DNA of 64,000 bases from Bacteroidales bacterium (GTDB lineage Bacteria > Bacteroidota > Bacteroidia > Bacteroidales > F082). The first letter of the stretch is position 1. Each line of letters opens with the position of its first letter. The stretch is taken from assembly GCA_017548125.1 (NCBI GenBank), contig JAFYNK010000089.1, positions 1-64,000 on the forward strand, given 5' to 3'. The notes below the pieces were generated by a model that was not told the DNA's origin, searched no databases, and saw only the letters and a list, made by a program, of their open reading frames with translations. Below, one piece after another: positions 24,238 to 34,988 of the stretch. Position numbers and translations under genes: made by a program.

Positions 24238-25080
24238 ATGAAATTAATCATAGATTGCGGTTCAACAAAGGCTGATTGGGTCATCATAAATGATAAAAAT
24301 ATTGTTGTTTCTTTTCAAACAGAAGGCTTTAATCCTAACTATACTGATAAAAAATATATTTCAAGTATAATTTTAGGTAACACCATATATAATCCATATA
24401 TTCAAGAAATTACTGATGTTTTCTTTTATGGTTCAGGTTGCGGAAAAGAAGAGAATTGCGCCTTGATCAAAGATATTTTATCATCAGTATTTATTAATGC
24501 AGAAATCAAGGTCACACACGACATGTTGGCGGCTTGTCATGCTCTTTTAGGCGACCGAAATGGAATCGCCTGTATATTAGGAACAGGTTCTAATTCATGT
24601 CTTTATGATGGAAAAGAAATTACAGAAAAATCTATTTCATTGGGATATGTCGTTGGCGACGAAGGCAGCGCCAATCATATTGGAAAAGCTTTGATTCGTG
24701 ATTATTTCTATCAAAAAATGCCTGCTGATTTGTCTGAGAAAATGGAAAAAGAATATGACATAAACATATCTGATTTTATAGAAAATGTTTATCATAAGAA
24801 TCAGGTTTCCAAATATTTAGCGGAGTTTTCTAAATTCGCTTACGCCAACAAAGAACATGATTACATAAAGAATTTATGTTCAAAATGTTTCAGTGAGTTT
24901 ATAGAATACTTTATCTTAAATTTCAAGACAAGTTTAAACACAGAAATAGGTTTTGTTGGATCAATTGCATATTATTTTCAAGACATATTATCCGAATGTC
25001 TTGAAGATAAAGGTTTGAAAATAAGTAAGATAGTTAAAAATCCTATCGAAGGACTTATTGGTTATTATTCTCAGAAATGA
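24238..25080 (+). CDS. BadF/BadG-type ATPase, N-acetylglucosamine-kinase-like
   Basis: 280 residues from the ATG at 24238. An upstream in-frame start would run through the porin terminator. It shows the ASKHA kinase motifs: DCGSTKADW (phosphate 1), GTGSNS (phosphate 2) and GYVVGDEGSAN. Bacterial and eukaryotic GlcNAc kinases share this build and phosphorylate the amino sugar at C6, but the sugar is not certain. The 3' end overlaps the convergent miaA gene by 26 bases. Confidence 0.75.
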   Translation: MKLIIDCGSTKADWVIINDKNIVVSFQTEGFNPNYTDKKYISSIILGNTIYNPYIQEITDVFFYGSGCGKEENCALIKDILSSVFINAEIKVTHDMLAACHALLGDRNGIACILGTGSNSCLYDGKEITEKSISLGYVVGDEGSANHIGKALIRDYFYQKMPADLSEKMEKEYDINISDFIENVYHKNQVSKYLAEFSKFAYANKEHDYIKNLCSKCFSEFIEYFILNFKTSLNTEIGFVGSIAYYFQDILSECLEDKGLKISKIVKNPIEGLIGYYSQK

Positions 25081-25975
25081 CAGTTTTGATGTAATTTATC
25101 ATTTCTGGAATTTCGTCAATAGTAAACCATTGGTAATCATTATTCTTTCTTAACCAAGTCATTTGTCTCTTGGCATATTGGCGTGTGTCTATTTTGATTT
25201 GCTCTATAGCTTCATTAAGGCTGACTTTTCCGTCAAAATATTCGAATAATTCTTTGTAACCAACAGTGTTTAAACTGTTTAGGTGGCGTTTGGGATACAT
25301 TGCCTTTGCTTCTTCGAGAAGACCTTCCGAAATCATATTCTCAACTCTTTGGTTGATTCTTGAGATGAGTTCGTTTCTTTCCCAAAGCAATGCGACCTTA
25401 ATTATCTTAAAATCACGGACTTTTGCGGTATTGTTTCGGAAAGAAGAGTAGGGAAGTCCTGTTTGATAGCAGACTTCCACAGCGCGTTGAAGTCGTCTTG
25501 GATTATTTTTATCAACGATATTATAATATTCGGGGTCGAGGCGCTGTGTTTCATTCTGAAGAGCTGCCAATCCGCCGTCTTCGTACAATTTAGTGACTTT
25601 ATTTCTAGTTTCTTCTGAGATGTCTGGAATTGAATCGAGTCCTTTGCATACTGCGTCTATAAACAATCCGGAGCCGCCAGTGAGAACTACGCTATCGTGA
25701 TTTATGAAAAGTTTTTTTAACAAAGAGAGTACGTCGTTTTCATAATCTGCCACATCATATTTATCTTCTACTTTGAGATTATGAATCATATAATGCTGAA
25801 CTTCAGATTGTTCTTCTTTTGTTGGTGCTGCTGTTCCTATGGGCAGTTCCTTGTAAAATTGGCGGCTATCGGCTGAGATTATCTCAGTGCCGAGGGCTTT
25901 GGCCACTTTGATGGCGGTAGCGGTCTTGCCCGAGGCTGTCGGACCTGCTATTATGATAAGATATTTGTCCATCAT
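25055..25975 (-). CDS. miaA: tRNA dimethylallyltransferase MiaA
   Basis: 306 residues, usual length. The P-loop GPTASGKT sits near residue 11, followed by SADSRQFYKELPIGTAAPT, the substrate and catalytic Asp/Thr region. GGSGLFIDAVCKGLD and NNPRRLQRAVEV are family signatures. It adds an isoprenyl group to A37 of UNN-reading tRNAs. Its start overlaps the end of the CCA-adding enzyme gene, so the two tRNA-maturation genes are coupled. The second Met of MMDKYL could also be the start. Confidence 0.95.
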   Translation of the reverse strand: MMDKYLIIIAGPTASGKTATAIKVAKALGTEIISADSRQFYKELPIGTAAPTKEEQSEVQHYMIHNLKVEDKYDVADYENDVLSLLKKLFINHDSVVLTGGSGLFIDAVCKGLDSIPDISEETRNKVTKLYEDGGLAALQNETQRLDPEYYNIVDKNNPRRLQRAVEVCYQTGLPYSSFRNNTAKVRDFKIIKVALLWERNELISRINQRVENMISEGLLEEAKAMYPKRHLNSLNTVGYKELFEYFDGKVSLNEAIEQIKIDTRQYAKRQMTWLRKNNDYQWFTIDEIPEMINYIKTVISENNNQ

Positions 25976-27450
25976 TTCTCGATTTTATTTGGAACAGGTC
26001 CGTTTGATTTAACTTCAATAGGTTCTGTAACTTCTTGTATTACAGATAATCCCAATTTGATACCTTCGGCTTTCATGAATTCGTATGCTTCTTGGAAGTT
26101 ATTTCCTATAATTCCGTCCAGCACAGCTTCTCTGATGGCTGTTTTGATAATGCCAACATTTCTTCCTTCTGTAATGCCGAAAGTTGTCATGATGACTTCG
26201 CCATTGACAGGAGGCTGCCAGTTCCTGAGGTGGTCTTTCTCTTCCAATTCTTTAAGTTTCTTTCTGACCAATTGGAAGTTATTGTGATATTTGTTTCTCT
26301 TTTCTTCATTCTTTGATGTGATGTCGGCATCGCATAAAATCATCAAATCATCAATGTCGTCGCCAGCGTCGAAAAGCAAACGTCTTACGGCTGAGTCAGT
26401 TACTTCCTCTTGTACCAAAGCGATAGGGCGGAGGTGAAGCGAAATGAGTTTCTGGACATATTTCATCTTTTCATTAAGCGGCAATTTCAACGCTGCAAAA
26501 ATCTTAGGTGTCATTTTGGCACCTTTTGTCTCGTGACCATGGAATGTCCATCCAATACCTTTGTCGTATTTTTTTGTCAGAGGCTTGGCGATGTCGTGAA
26601 GTACAGCAGCCCATCTCAACCATAAATCACCGCCTGCATCTGCAACGTTATCAAGTACTTCCATTGTGTGATAGAAGTTGTCCTTATGACCTCTGCCGTC
26701 TTGGACATCAACGCCTTTTAATGCGGCAAGCTGTGGGAAAATTATTTTTAACAAACCTGAAGCGTCTAACAGTTTAAATCCAATGCTTGGTTTTGGAGAA
26801 AGTATCATTTTATTAAGCTCTTCATTGACGCGTTCCATTGAGATTATCTTGATTCTCTCAGCGTTTCTTTTAATTGAGTTAAATGATTCAGCCTCAATGG
26901 TAAAGTTAAGCTGTGTGGCGAAGCGTATTGCGCGCATCATTCGTAGAGGGTCGTCAGAATATGTGATGTCAGGGTCTAACGGTGTTCGTATGATTTTGTT
27001 TTTCAAGTCTTCAACGCCATTGAACGGGTCTATAAGCTCTCCGAAATTCTCTTCGTTGAGGCTTATGGCTAAGGCGTTGATAGTGAAGTCTCTTCTGTTT
27101 TGGTCGTCTTCTAAAGTTCCATCTTCAACCATTGGCTTTCTGCTTGAAGGCTCGTATGACTCTCTTCTTGCCCCGACGAATTCTATCTCTTTGTCTTTCA
27201 TGCGAATCATCGCTGTGCCAAAACGACCATAGTATTTCACATCTTTTTTTGCGTCGATAAGGCTGGCGGTTTTTCTTGCTAACTCAATTCCGCTTCCAAC
27301 TGTCACAACGTCAATGTCGTTTGAAGGTCTGTTAAGTAAAATGTCACGGACATAGCCGCCAATGACGTATGAGTCATAATTGAGTTCGCGGCTGGCCTTT
27401 GTTATAACCCTAAAAAACTTATTGTTTATATATTCTGACAAATTCTTCAT
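25972..27450 (-). CDS. CCA-adding/poly(A) polymerase-family tRNA nucleotidyltransferase with HD domain
   Basis: 492 residues. The nucleotidyltransferase signature GGYVRDILLNRPSNDIDVV is at about residues 31-49, RRDFTINALA follows, and an HD domain (WAAVLHDIAKPLTKKY) sits near residue 280. This enzyme repairs or adds the 3' CCA of tRNAs. I chose the ATG at 27450 over the TTG three codons upstream because that TTG is part of the promoter box TACCTTTG. The mRNA would then be almost leaderless. miaA follows in the same operon. Confidence 0.9.
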   Translation of the reverse strand: MKNLSEYINNKFFRVITKASRELNYDSYVIGGYVRDILLNRPSNDIDVVTVGSGIELARKTASLIDAKKDVKYYGRFGTAMIRMKDKEIEFVGARRESYEPSSRKPMVEDGTLEDDQNRRDFTINALAISLNEENFGELIDPFNGVEDLKNKIIRTPLDPDITYSDDPLRMMRAIRFATQLNFTIEAESFNSIKRNAERIKIISMERVNEELNKMILSPKPSIGFKLLDASGLLKIIFPQLAALKGVDVQDGRGHKDNFYHTMEVLDNVADAGGDLWLRWAAVLHDIAKPLTKKYDKGIGWTFHGHETKGAKMTPKIFAALKLPLNEKMKYVQKLISLHLRPIALVQEEVTDSAVRRLLFDAGDDIDDLMILCDADITSKNEEKRNKYHNNFQLVRKKLKELEEKDHLRNWQPPVNGEVIMTTFGITEGRNVGIIKTAIREAVLDGIIGNNFQEAYEFMKAEGIKLGLSVIQEVTEPIEVKSNGPVPNKIEK

Positions 27451-27456
27451 AATCTG

Positions 27457-27464
27457 CAAAGGTA
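27457..27464 (-). promoter_or_regulatory. Promoter box TACCTTTG abutting the CCA-enzyme start
   Basis: The box ends only six bases before the ATG at 27450, implying a leaderless or near-leaderless transcript. Confidence 0.6.
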
Positions 27465-27492
27465 ATAAATTTTCTCTTTAGAAAGAAAAAGA

Positions 27493-27516
27493 AAAGCGCA
27501 TCAAATGACGCGCTTT
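27493..27516 (-). terminator. Terminator of clpC
   Basis: AAAGCGC / GCGCTTT plus TCA/TGA forms an 10-bp hairpin. On the minus strand it is followed by TTCTTTTTC. Confidence 0.75.
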
Positions 27517-27535
27517 ATATTGTTGATTGAAATAG

Positions 27536-30082
27536 TTATTCTGTCAATATTCTTTCTCCAGCAGGAATTACGTTGACAATCATTTCGTCTTTTGCATCAT
27601 CATAGTCGATAATGATTTTTTCGCCTATGTTAATTTTTGTTTTGATTATCTCTTCTGCCAAAACGTCTTCTACGTATCTTTGTATTGCACGTTTCAAAGG
27701 TCTTGCTCCATATTGGTCGTCCCAGCCTTTTTCAGCGATATAATCATGGGCTTTTTCTGTAAGTTCCAGTGAGTAACCCATCTCGTCGATTCGTTTAAAG
27801 ACTTTCTTTAACTCAACATCGATAATCTTATGAATATCAGTTTTTTCTAATGAGTTAAATATTAACACATCGTCGATGCGGTTGAGGAATTCAGGGGCGA
27901 AAGAACGTTTCAGAGCGTTTTCGATAACGCTGCGGCTGTATTCGTCTTTTCCGTCCTTTTTAGCTTGAGTTCCAAAGCCTACGCCTTGTCCGAAGTCTTT
28001 CAGCTGACGAGAACCGATGTTTGACGTCATGATGATAATAGTGTTTTTGAAGTCAACTTTACGACCTAAGCTGTCGGTGAGTTGGCCGTCGTCCAGCACT
28101 TGAAGCATGAGGTGGAACACGTCTGGATGCGCTTTTTCAATCTCGTCAAGGAGAACGATTGAATAAGGCTTGCGACGAACTTTTTCTGTCAGTTGTCCGC
28201 CTTCTTCGTATCCGACGTAACCAGGAGGCGCTCCCACCAAACGAGACACGGCGAATTTTTCCATGTATTCACTCATGTCAATTCTGATTAAAGCGTCTTC
28301 AGAATCAAAGAGATATTTTGCTAAAACCTTGGCGAGATATGTCTTTCCAACGCCTGTAGGTCCTAAGAAAATGAAGCTTCCGATAGGTTTGTTAGGGTCT
28401 TTTAAGCCTGCTCTGTTGCGGCGAATAGCACGAACTATCTTCTTGATGGCGTCGTCCTGACCTATTACAGAACCTTGTATTTCAGACTCCATATTCATGA
28501 GTTTGTCACTTTCGTTATGAGCGATTCTTTGTACAGGCACGCCTGTCATCATGGCAATGACTTCTGCAACGTTTTCTTTAGTAACGACTTGGCGATTTGA
28601 GTTGCTGTCGGCTTCCCATTCTCTTTTCTCAGCTTCGAGTTTTTCAAGAATTATCAATTCCTCGCTGCGGAGTTCGCCGGCGTCTTCAAACTTCTGTTCT
28701 GTGATGGCTGTTTTCTTGAGTTCACGGATTTCTTCCAATCTCTGTTCGTATTCGCTGATTTTAGAAGGAACATTCATGTTGCTGATATGAACTCTTGAGC
28801 CTGCTTCGTCTAATGCATCGATGGCTTTGTCTGGAAGACAACGGTCTGATATATAACGTTCTGTGAGTTTTACGCAAGCTTCAATAGCTTCAGGTTCGTA
28901 TTTGACCAAGTGATGGTCTTCGTATTTATCCTTAATGTTATTTAAGATTTCTACGGTTTCTTCTGGAGTTGTTGGCTCAACTAGAACCTTTTGGAAACGA
29001 CGTTCCAGAGCTCCGTCTTTCTCGATATATTGACGGTATTCGTCTAAAGTAGTAGCGCCTATGCATTGGAGTTCGCCTCTGGCGAGAGCTGGTTTCAGCA
29101 TGTTACTTGCGTCAAGAGAGCCGTTAGCGTTGCCTGCGCCTACGATGGTGTGAATCTCATCAATGAAGAGAATTATATCAGGGTTTTTCTCTAACTCGTT
29201 GAGTATAGATTTGATACGTTCTTCGAACTGGCCTCTGTATTTTGTTCCTGCGACAACAGAAGCGAGGTCGAGCATGATTATTCTTTTGTTATAAAGAGCG
29301 CGTGACACTTTGCGCTGAACGATTCGAAGGGCCAATCCTTCTGCGATTGCAGACTTGCCTACGCCTGGCTCGCCAATAAGGATAGGGTTGTTTTTCTTGC
29401 GGCGGCTGAGAATCTGAGCCACGCGTTCAAGTTCTTTTTCGCGTCCTACGATAGGGTCGAGGCGCTTTTCCTCTGCAGCACGTGTCAAATCACGACCAAA
29501 GTTGTCCAGCACTGGAGTTTTGGACTTTGAGTTGGATGGTGACTTGTGAGCAGGTTCCTTTGGCTTAACTTCTTCTATATCATCATCATCGAAAAGCGTG
29601 TCTTTTGGTTCTTCCACTATATCTTCATTTATAGGGTTTGGCTTGATGATGCCGCTTCCTTTTAATTTGTTTTTGAAAATATCGTAATTAATTCCTTCGT
29701 ATTCAAGACGTTGAGAAACAATGTTGTTGTCGTCATGAAGTATTGCAAGCATAAGATGTTCTGGATCTACGAACTCACAATTAAATTCTTTCGCAACGAT
29801 GTAAGTAAACTTCAAGGCTCTTTCGGTTTGTTTGGTAAGAGGAATGTTGTCAGAAACATTTTTCTCTATAATGTTTGACTTTATAGATGCAACTAGCTTT
29901 TGCTTAAATGCTTCAATATCAAGTTTTAACTCGTCAAGAATATGAGTCACTCCATTATCCTTGCCATCAATGATTCCTAAAAAAAGATGCTCCAAGCCTA
30001 TGTATGAGTTTCCCAATTTCACAGCTTCCTCATGACTACGAAACATTATTTCACGAACTCTTGGAGAAAATTTTGCGTCCAT
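27536..30082 (-). CDS. clpC: ATP-dependent Clp protease ATPase subunit ClpC
   Basis: 848 residues. The double Clp N-domain (residues 1-~145) is followed by a charged linker. AAA domain 1 has Walker [14 protein letters not shown] and Walker B LFIDEIHT. The UVR-type middle segment ([18 protein letters not shown] to [10 protein letters not shown]) marks ClpC as opposed to ClpA. AAA domain 2 has Walker [13 protein letters not shown]. It unfolds substrates for ClpP, which is not in this window. TGTCA half-sites around its promoter suggest stress control (inference). Confidence 0.95.
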   Translation of the reverse strand: MDAKFSPRVREIMFRSHEEAVKLGNSYIGLEHLFLGIIDGKDNGVTHILDELKLDIEAFKQKLVASIKSNIIEKNVSDNIPLTKQTERALKFTYIVAKEFNCEFVDPEHLMLAILHDDNNIVSQRLEYEGINYDIFKNKLKGSGIIKPNPINEDIVEEPKDTLFDDDDIEEVKPKEPAHKSPSNSKSKTPVLDNFGRDLTRAAEEKRLDPIVGREKELERVAQILSRRKKNNPILIGEPGVGKSAIAEGLALRIVQRKVSRALYNKRIIMLDLASVVAGTKYRGQFEERIKSILNELEKNPDIILFIDEIHTIVGAGNANGSLDASNMLKPALARGELQCIGATTLDEYRQYIEKDGALERRFQKVLVEPTTPEETVEILNNIKDKYEDHHLVKYEPEAIEACVKLTERYISDRCLPDKAIDALDEAGSRVHISNMNVPSKISEYEQRLEEIRELKKTAITEQKFEDAGELRSEELIILEKLEAEKREWEADSNSNRQVVTKENVAEVIAMMTGVPVQRIAHNESDKLMNMESEIQGSVIGQDDAIKKIVRAIRRNRAGLKDPNKPIGSFIFLGPTGVGKTYLAKVLAKYLFDSEDALIRIDMSEYMEKFAVSRLVGAPPGYVGYEEGGQLTEKVRRKPYSIVLLDEIEKAHPDVFHLMLQVLDDGQLTDSLGRKVDFKNTIIIMTSNIGSRQLKDFGQGVGFGTQAKKDGKDEYSRSVIENALKRSFAPEFLNRIDDVLIFNSLEKTDIHKIIDVELKKVFKRIDEMGYSLELTEKAHDYIAEKGWDDQYGARPLKRAIQRYVEDVLAEEIIKTKINIGEKIIIDYDDAKDEMIVNVIPAGERILTE

Positions 30083-30139
30083 ATTTTATTTCTATTATTT
30101 ACAAATCAATTTATGTTTATAACAAATCAATTCCATTTT

Positions 30140-30204
30140 TGTCATGTCTGACAGAAAATTTTGTGCAAATATACAAACAAAATCCAAACCAATTTTTCAT
30201 CTGT
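30140..30204 (-). promoter_or_regulatory. clpC promoter with TGTCA inverted repeats
   Basis: The box TATATTTG lies on the minus strand at 30166-30173. Downstream of it, TGTCA-TGTC-TGACA (30140-30153) is an inverted repeat, and another TGTCA lies upstream near 30199. They flank the promoter on both sides as operator half-sites would. Confidence 0.45.
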
Positions 30205-30280
30205 CAGTAAATAACATTTCGTCGAAAAAAAAATCGCAAAAAAATAATTTTTAATAGAGAATACAAAACGAAAAAAACAT

Positions 30281-30288
30281 TATCTTTG
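30281..30288 (+). promoter_or_regulatory. gyrA promoter box TATCTTTG
   Basis: It matches TAnnTTTG and lies 36 bases before the ATG. Confidence 0.7.
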
Positions 30289-30324
30289 CTACTTAATTTT
30301 AAAGAAAAAATATCTAAAATATAA

Positions 30325-32919
30325 ATGATGGAAGAACAATTAGGAGGAGAAAGAATAATTCCTATTAACATTGAGAATCACATGAAAACATCGTACATCG
30401 ACTATTCGATGTCTGTTATTGTTGCTCGTGCGCTTCCTGATGTTAGAGATGGATTGAAACCTGTACACCGTCGTATATTATACGGTATGATGGATATGGG
30501 CTTGTTATCAAATCGTCCTTATAAGAAATCTGCCAAGGTTGTAGGTGAGGTTTTAGGTAAATATCACCCACACGGTGACAGCTCCGTTTATGATGCTATG
30601 GTTCGCTTGGCTCAGGAATGGAACATGCGTTATCCTATGGTAGATGGACAAGGTAACTATGGTTCTATCGACGGTGACGGCGCAGCTGCGATGCGTTATA
30701 CAGAAACCAGATTAAGAAAGATAGCAGAAGAAATGCTGATCGACTTGGACAAAGACACAGTCGATTTCCAAAATAACTATGACGATTCTGAAAAGGAACC
30801 TGTCGTGCTTCCAGCCTTGATACCAAACCTCTTGGTAAATGGCGCAAGCGGTATCGCTGTCGGTATGGCAACTAATATGGCGCCTCACAACTTAAGTGAA
30901 GTCATCGACGGTATAGTGGCATATATCGATAATAAAGACATAACAATCAGCGAGTTGATGCAATATATCAAAGCTCCTGATTTTCCTACTGGCGGTATCA
31001 TTTACGGCTATGAAGGCGTAAGAGACGCTTTTGAGACAGGTCACGGCCGTATCATTTTAAGAGGCGAGACAACTATTGAACAACACGGCAACCACGAGAG
31101 AATCATCGCTACATCAATACCTTATCAGACAAACAAGGCTGACATGATCAAGAAAACAGCCGATCTTATCAATGATAAGAAACTTGAAGGTATTTCAGAC
31201 ATCCGCGACGAATCCGACCGTAAGGGTATGCGCATCGTTTATGAATTGAAGAAAGATGCAGTGTCAAGCGTGGTCCTTAATAAGTTGTATCAAATGACAG
31301 GATTGCAGAGTTCTTATTCTGTTAATAATGTCGCTCTTGTGAAAGGTCGTCCTTACACTTTGAATTTAAAACAACTCATCCAATATTATGTAGAGCATCG
31401 TCATGAAGTCGTTATTCGTCGTACTCAACACGACTTGAGAGAAGCAAAGAAACGCGCTCATATATTGGAAGGTCTTGCTAGAGCAATAGACATCGTTGAC
31501 CAAATCATCGCAACAATCCGTGCATGTAAAGGCGGTTCTTCAGAGGCAAAACAAGCCTTGATGGAACAATATGGATTTGATGACCCACAGGCAGCAGCAA
31601 TCGTGGCTTATCGTCTCGGTCAGTTGGCTGGATTGGAAATCAAGAAGATATTAGATGAATTGGAACAATTACAAAAACTTATTCAACATCTTCAAGAAAT
31701 CCTCGACAACGAAGGAATGCAGTTTGATATCATCAAGACTGAACTTCTTGCAATTAAAGAAAAATACGGCGATGAAAGAAAAACAACAATCGTCCACTCA
31801 GCCGACGATATCAGAATTGAAGACTTAATTTCTGATGACCCTGTTGTTGTTACAATTTCTCACCTTAATTATATAAAACGTACAAACCTCAGCGAATACA
31901 GAAGACAGAGTAGGGGTGGCAAAGGCTCAAAAGGCTCTGATGCTCGTGATGAAGACTTCATCGAACATCTCTTCGTGGCAACAAACCACAACTACATGCT
32001 GTTCTTTACTGAAAAAGGCAAATGCTTCTGGCTCAGAGTATTCTCAATTCCTGAAGGAACAAAGACAAGCAAGGGTAGAGCAATTCAAAATCTTATCAAC
32101 CTCGAACCAGGCGATAAAGTCAAGGCGTTTATCAACGTGCCAACTTTGAGCGACGAAGACTTCATCAATAATAACTTTGTCATTATGGCAACTAAGAAAG
32201 GTATTATTAAGAAGACTACATTGGAAGCTTACTCACGTCCACGCCAAAACGGTATCATTGCATTGACAGTTAAAGACGGTGATGAATTGTTGTCAGTATG
32301 TCTAACAAATGGCCAACAAGAAATGTTAATGGCATTGCGCTCAGGTCGTGCAATCCGCTTCAACGAAAGCACTGTAAGACCAATGGGTAGAAGCGCTTCT
32401 GGCGTTAAAGGCGTTACATTGGCTGATGAAAATACAGATGAAGTAGTTGGCTTGATATGCGTCGATCCAAACGGTTCTTCAGACATCTTGGTGGTTTCTG
32501 AAAAAGGTTACGGAAAACGTTCTGAATTAGACGAATATCGTATCACTAACAGAGGCGGTAAAGGTGTTAAAACACTCAATATCACAGATAAAACTGGTGA
32601 TTTGATTGCAATAAAAGACGTTAAAGATGGCGATGACTTGATGATTATCAATAAATCTGGTATCTTAATCCGTATTGCTGTCGATACATTGAGAGTGATG
32701 GGCCGCGCAACACAAGGCGTCCGTCTGATTAACTTACGTAATAATGATGAAATAGCCGCTGTTACAAAAGTAAGCGCCGACATCATTGAAACAGAAGACG
32801 AATTGTTAGATGAAACAGAAATGACTGATAACGAGCAAATCATCGATGAAATCGTTGAGGTACAAGAAATAGACGAAGCTGTCGCATCAGAAGAAACAAA
32901 TGATTCATCAGAAGAATAA
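30325..32919 (+). CDS. gyrA: DNA gyrase subunit A
   Basis: 864 residues. The catalytic Tyr125 is in [10 protein letters not shown]. The quinolone region is [10 protein letters not shown], with Ser86, Ser87 and Asp90 at the positions of E. coli Ser83, Ala84 and Asp87, so no classical resistance change is seen. The C-terminal beta-pinwheel starts with a GyrA box ([10 protein letters not shown]), which separates it from ParC. The tail is highly acidic. It introduces negative supercoils together with GyrB, whose gene is not adjacent. It is followed closely by the TPR gene on the same strand. Confidence 0.95.
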   Translation: MMEEQLGGERIIPINIENHMKTSYIDYSMSVIVARALPDVRDGLKPVHRRILYGMMDMGLLSNRPYKKSAKVVGEVLGKYHPHGDSSVYDAMVRLAQEWNMRYPMVDGQGNYGSIDGDGAAAMRYTETRLRKIAEEMLIDLDKDTVDFQNNYDDSEKEPVVLPALIPNLLVNGASGIAVGMATNMAPHNLSEVIDGIVAYIDNKDITISELMQYIKAPDFPTGGIIYGYEGVRDAFETGHGRIILRGETTIEQHGNHERIIATSIPYQTNKADMIKKTADLINDKKLEGISDIRDESDRKGMRIVYELKKDAVSSVVLNKLYQMTGLQSSYSVNNVALVKGRPYTLNLKQLIQYYVEHRHEVVIRRTQHDLREAKKRAHILEGLARAIDIVDQIIATIRACKGGSSEAKQALMEQYGFDDPQAAAIVAYRLGQLAGLEIKKILDELEQLQKLIQHLQEILDNEGMQFDIIKTELLAIKEKYGDERKTTIVHSADDIRIEDLISDDPVVVTISHLNYIKRTNLSEYRRQSRGGKGSKGSDARDEDFIEHLFVATNHNYMLFFTEKGKCFWLRVFSIPEGTKTSKGRAIQNLINLEPGDKVKAFINVPTLSDEDFINNNFVIMATKKGIIKKTTLEAYSRPRQNGIIALTVKDGDELLSVCLTNGQQEMLMALRSGRAIRFNESTVRPMGRSASGVKGVTLADENTDEVVGLICVDPNGSSDILVVSEKGYGKRSELDEYRITNRGGKGVKTLNITDKTGDLIAIKDVKDGDDLMIINKSGILIRIAVDTLRVMGRATQGVRLINLRNNDEIAAVTKVSADIIETEDELLDETEMTDNEQIIDEIVEVQEIDEAVASEETNDSSEE

Positions 32920-32955
32920 TTAAAATCAATCAATAACAACACAAAAATTAAAAAA

Positions 32956-34194
32956 ATGAAAAAAGTGACATTTTTAGTAGTTATGTTAGCATTCTTGGCT
33001 AATGTGGCTATGGCACAAAACAAAGAAAGCGTTAACGCTCACAATTACAGAAAAAATGCTCAAAGTTATATACAAACTGCAGAGCAATTTAAGGCTCAAA
33101 ATAGAGCAGATAAAGCTGCAAAAGAAATGAACAACGCTAAAATTATGATTGAAAGAGCGAAAACATCTATCGATTTGGCAGCTGAACATGAAGAAACAAA
33201 AAATGTAGCAAAAACATGGCATTACTATGGTATAGTTTATTATATCATCGCTTCATATCCTGAATTTCATGAAGTTGATGCTGATGCATTATCAAAAAGT
33301 GCTTACGCATTCGGTAAAATCGCTGAATTAGATCAAAAATACTACAGAGACAATTATGGCGACATTTACCAACATGTCAATTCAATCACATCTCAATATT
33401 TCAACCAAGGTGCAGTAGCATACGAATCACAAGATTATGTAAAAGCAATCGAAAGCTACAAGAAAGCTTACGAAACAAAGGCTATCATAGGTGAAAAAGA
33501 TAATGAGGCTTTGATGGTCGCAGCACAAATTGCAGTTATGGCTGGTGAATACAATACAGCTATCGAGCTCTGCACAACATTATTAAATGACTCATACGAA
33601 ACACCTCAAGTTTATCAATACATGGCAATCGCTCAAGGTGGCATGGAAAACAACGACGCTATGGTTGAATATTTACAAAAAGGTAGAGAATTATTCCCAG
33701 AAGATGAAAGCCTCATCAACGAACAAATCAACGCTTACTTGAAATTAAAGAGAGAAGCTGAAATCGTTGACCAAATTGAAGAAATGGCAATTAAACAAAC
33801 AACAAATCCTGTTTATTACTTCATTTTAGGTACAATCTATGGCAACACAGAATCATCATTATACAACATTGAAAAAGCATTAGGTTACTATCAAAAAGTT
33901 CTCGAAATTGATTCAAACCACGTTGATTCATACATTAATATTGGTAGTATGTACATCGACAAATCTGCAGCTTTATACAATGCAGCTAACGAATTAGGTT
34001 TCGATGCAGAATCACAAAAGAAATATGACGTTATGGTTGCTGAAGCAAAAGGCTATGATGAACAAGCATTGCCATACGTTGAAAAAGCATACGAATTGCT
34101 TCCAGACGATGCAGCTATCAAACAAGCTTTGAGAACATTATATATCCGTTTAAAAATGATGGACAAAGCTAAGGCATTAGAATCAGCAGAATAA
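32956..34194 (+). CDS. Periplasmic tetratricopeptide-repeat protein
   Basis: 412 residues. The Sec signal peptide is residues 1-20 (VAMAQ). About seven or eight TPR units follow (for example YNTAIELCTTLLNDSYETPQVYQYMAIAQGGMENN and YYQKVLEIDSNHVDSYINIGSMYIDK). TPR scaffolds bind partner proteins. The substrate is unknown. It starts 36 bases after gyrA, within the same transcript or with a weak own promoter, and ends before a clear terminator at 34217. Codon use is rich in GCA/GAA as in highly expressed genes of this genome (impression). Confidence 0.75.
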   Translation: MKKVTFLVVMLAFLANVAMAQNKESVNAHNYRKNAQSYIQTAEQFKAQNRADKAAKEMNNAKIMIERAKTSIDLAAEHEETKNVAKTWHYYGIVYYIIASYPEFHEVDADALSKSAYAFGKIAELDQKYYRDNYGDIYQHVNSITSQYFNQGAVAYESQDYVKAIESYKKAYETKAIIGEKDNEALMVAAQIAVMAGEYNTAIELCTTLLNDSYETPQVYQYMAIAQGGMENNDAMVEYLQKGRELFPEDESLINEQINAYLKLKREAEIVDQIEEMAIKQTTNPVYYFILGTIYGNTESSLYNIEKALGYYQKVLEIDSNHVDSYINIGSMYIDKSAALYNAANELGFDAESQKKYDVMVAEAKGYDEQALPYVEKAYELLPDDAAIKQALRTLYIRLKMMDKAKALESAE

Positions 34195-34216
34195 TATACT
34201 GATTATAATATTAATG

Positions 34217-34250
34217 AAGTCGTGGAGTAGAATTTGCTTCACGACTTTAT
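34217..34250 (+). terminator. Terminator after the TPR gene
   Basis: An 11-bp stem AAGTCGTGGAG / CTTCACGACTT contains one wobble pair. The rest of the gap to 34535 holds promoter-like boxes TATGTTTG (34336) and TACCTTTG (34460) but no gene. Confidence 0.8.
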
Positions 34251-34459
34251 ATTTTACAAATACTATTTAACATAATGTATATTATTTACCAAAAGGGGAA
34301 GTTTTAAATTTATAATAAAATATCCTGATTTTCAATATGTTTGCAAAAGTTGATTTTGATGTTTCTTAATCAAATTTAACATAAGTACTCGTAAAAGTTA
34401 ATTGTTGTTAAAAAGCAATTTTATTATCGTTTAACATATTTTCGTACAATTTTTTTTGA

Positions 34460-34467
34460 TACCTTTG
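34460..34467 (+). promoter_or_regulatory. Promoter box TACCTTTG of the DUF3127 gene
   Basis: It matches TAnnTTTG and lies 68 bases before the ATG at 34536. Confidence 0.65.
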
Positions 34468-34535
34468 CTAATGAGAATCAAAAGTAGTTTTCTTTTTTAA
34501 TTCTTTAGTAATCAATAATTAAAATATAGCGCGAA

Positions 34536-34955
34536 ATGGAAATTCAAGGTAAAGTAGTTCGTTTAGGTGGTTTAACCGAAGGAACAAGTGCTCGCGGAGC
34601 ATGGAGAAAACAAGAACTTATTATAGAGACTATTGAGCAATATCCAAAACATGTTTGTTTGGTTTGCTGGGGCGACCGCGTTGCTGAAGCTCAAAACTTC
34701 ACTCCAGGTCAAACAATTAAAGCTCAAATCAGCATTGAGTCTAGAGAATTTAACGGCAAATGGTACACTGATGTCAGACCTTTCAGATTCGATTTGGAAG
34801 TCCCACAACAACCACAACCAGCACAACAATTTCAACAGCCAATGCAGCAACCAATGATGCAGCCACAACAATTTGCATCACCGTCATACGAGCAAAACAA
34901 TATTCCTGTAACAGAATATTTTGAAACTGACAATGGTGATGATTTACCATTTTAA
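34536..34955 (+). CDS. DUF3127 protein with SSB-like layout
   Basis: 139 residues. Residues 1-~88 are the compact beta DUF3127 domain (MEIQGKVVRLGGLTEGTS, VCLVCWGDRV, WYTDVRPFRFDL), with strand spacing like an OB-fold. A Gln/Pro/Met-rich linker follows (~89-118). The protein ends in GDDLPF, closely resembling the acidic DDDIPF tip that bacterial SSB uses to recruit repair proteins. The family has no established function that I know of. The layout of fold, flexible linker and acidic tip suggests a nucleic-acid-binding hub (inference). Confidence 0.8.
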   Translation: MEIQGKVVRLGGLTEGTSARGAWRKQELIIETIEQYPKHVCLVCWGDRVAEAQNFTPGQTIKAQISIESREFNGKWYTDVRPFRFDLEVPQQPQPAQQFQQPMQQPMMQPQQFASPSYEQNNIPVTEYFETDNGDDLPF

Positions 34956-34960
34956 AAGTA

Positions 34961-34988
34961 AAAAAAGACGCTTTCGAGCGTCTTTTTT
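34961..34988. terminator. Bidirectional terminator between convergent genes
   Basis: AAAAAAGACGCT / AGCGTCTTTTTT with a TTCG loop serves both the DUF3127 gene and the DUF4831 gene. Confidence 0.9.

Noticed and set aside
30555..30594. Quinolone-resistance mutation in gyrA
   Set aside because: Ser86 and Asp90 at the key positions are wild-type. Ser87 in place of Ala is natural variation.
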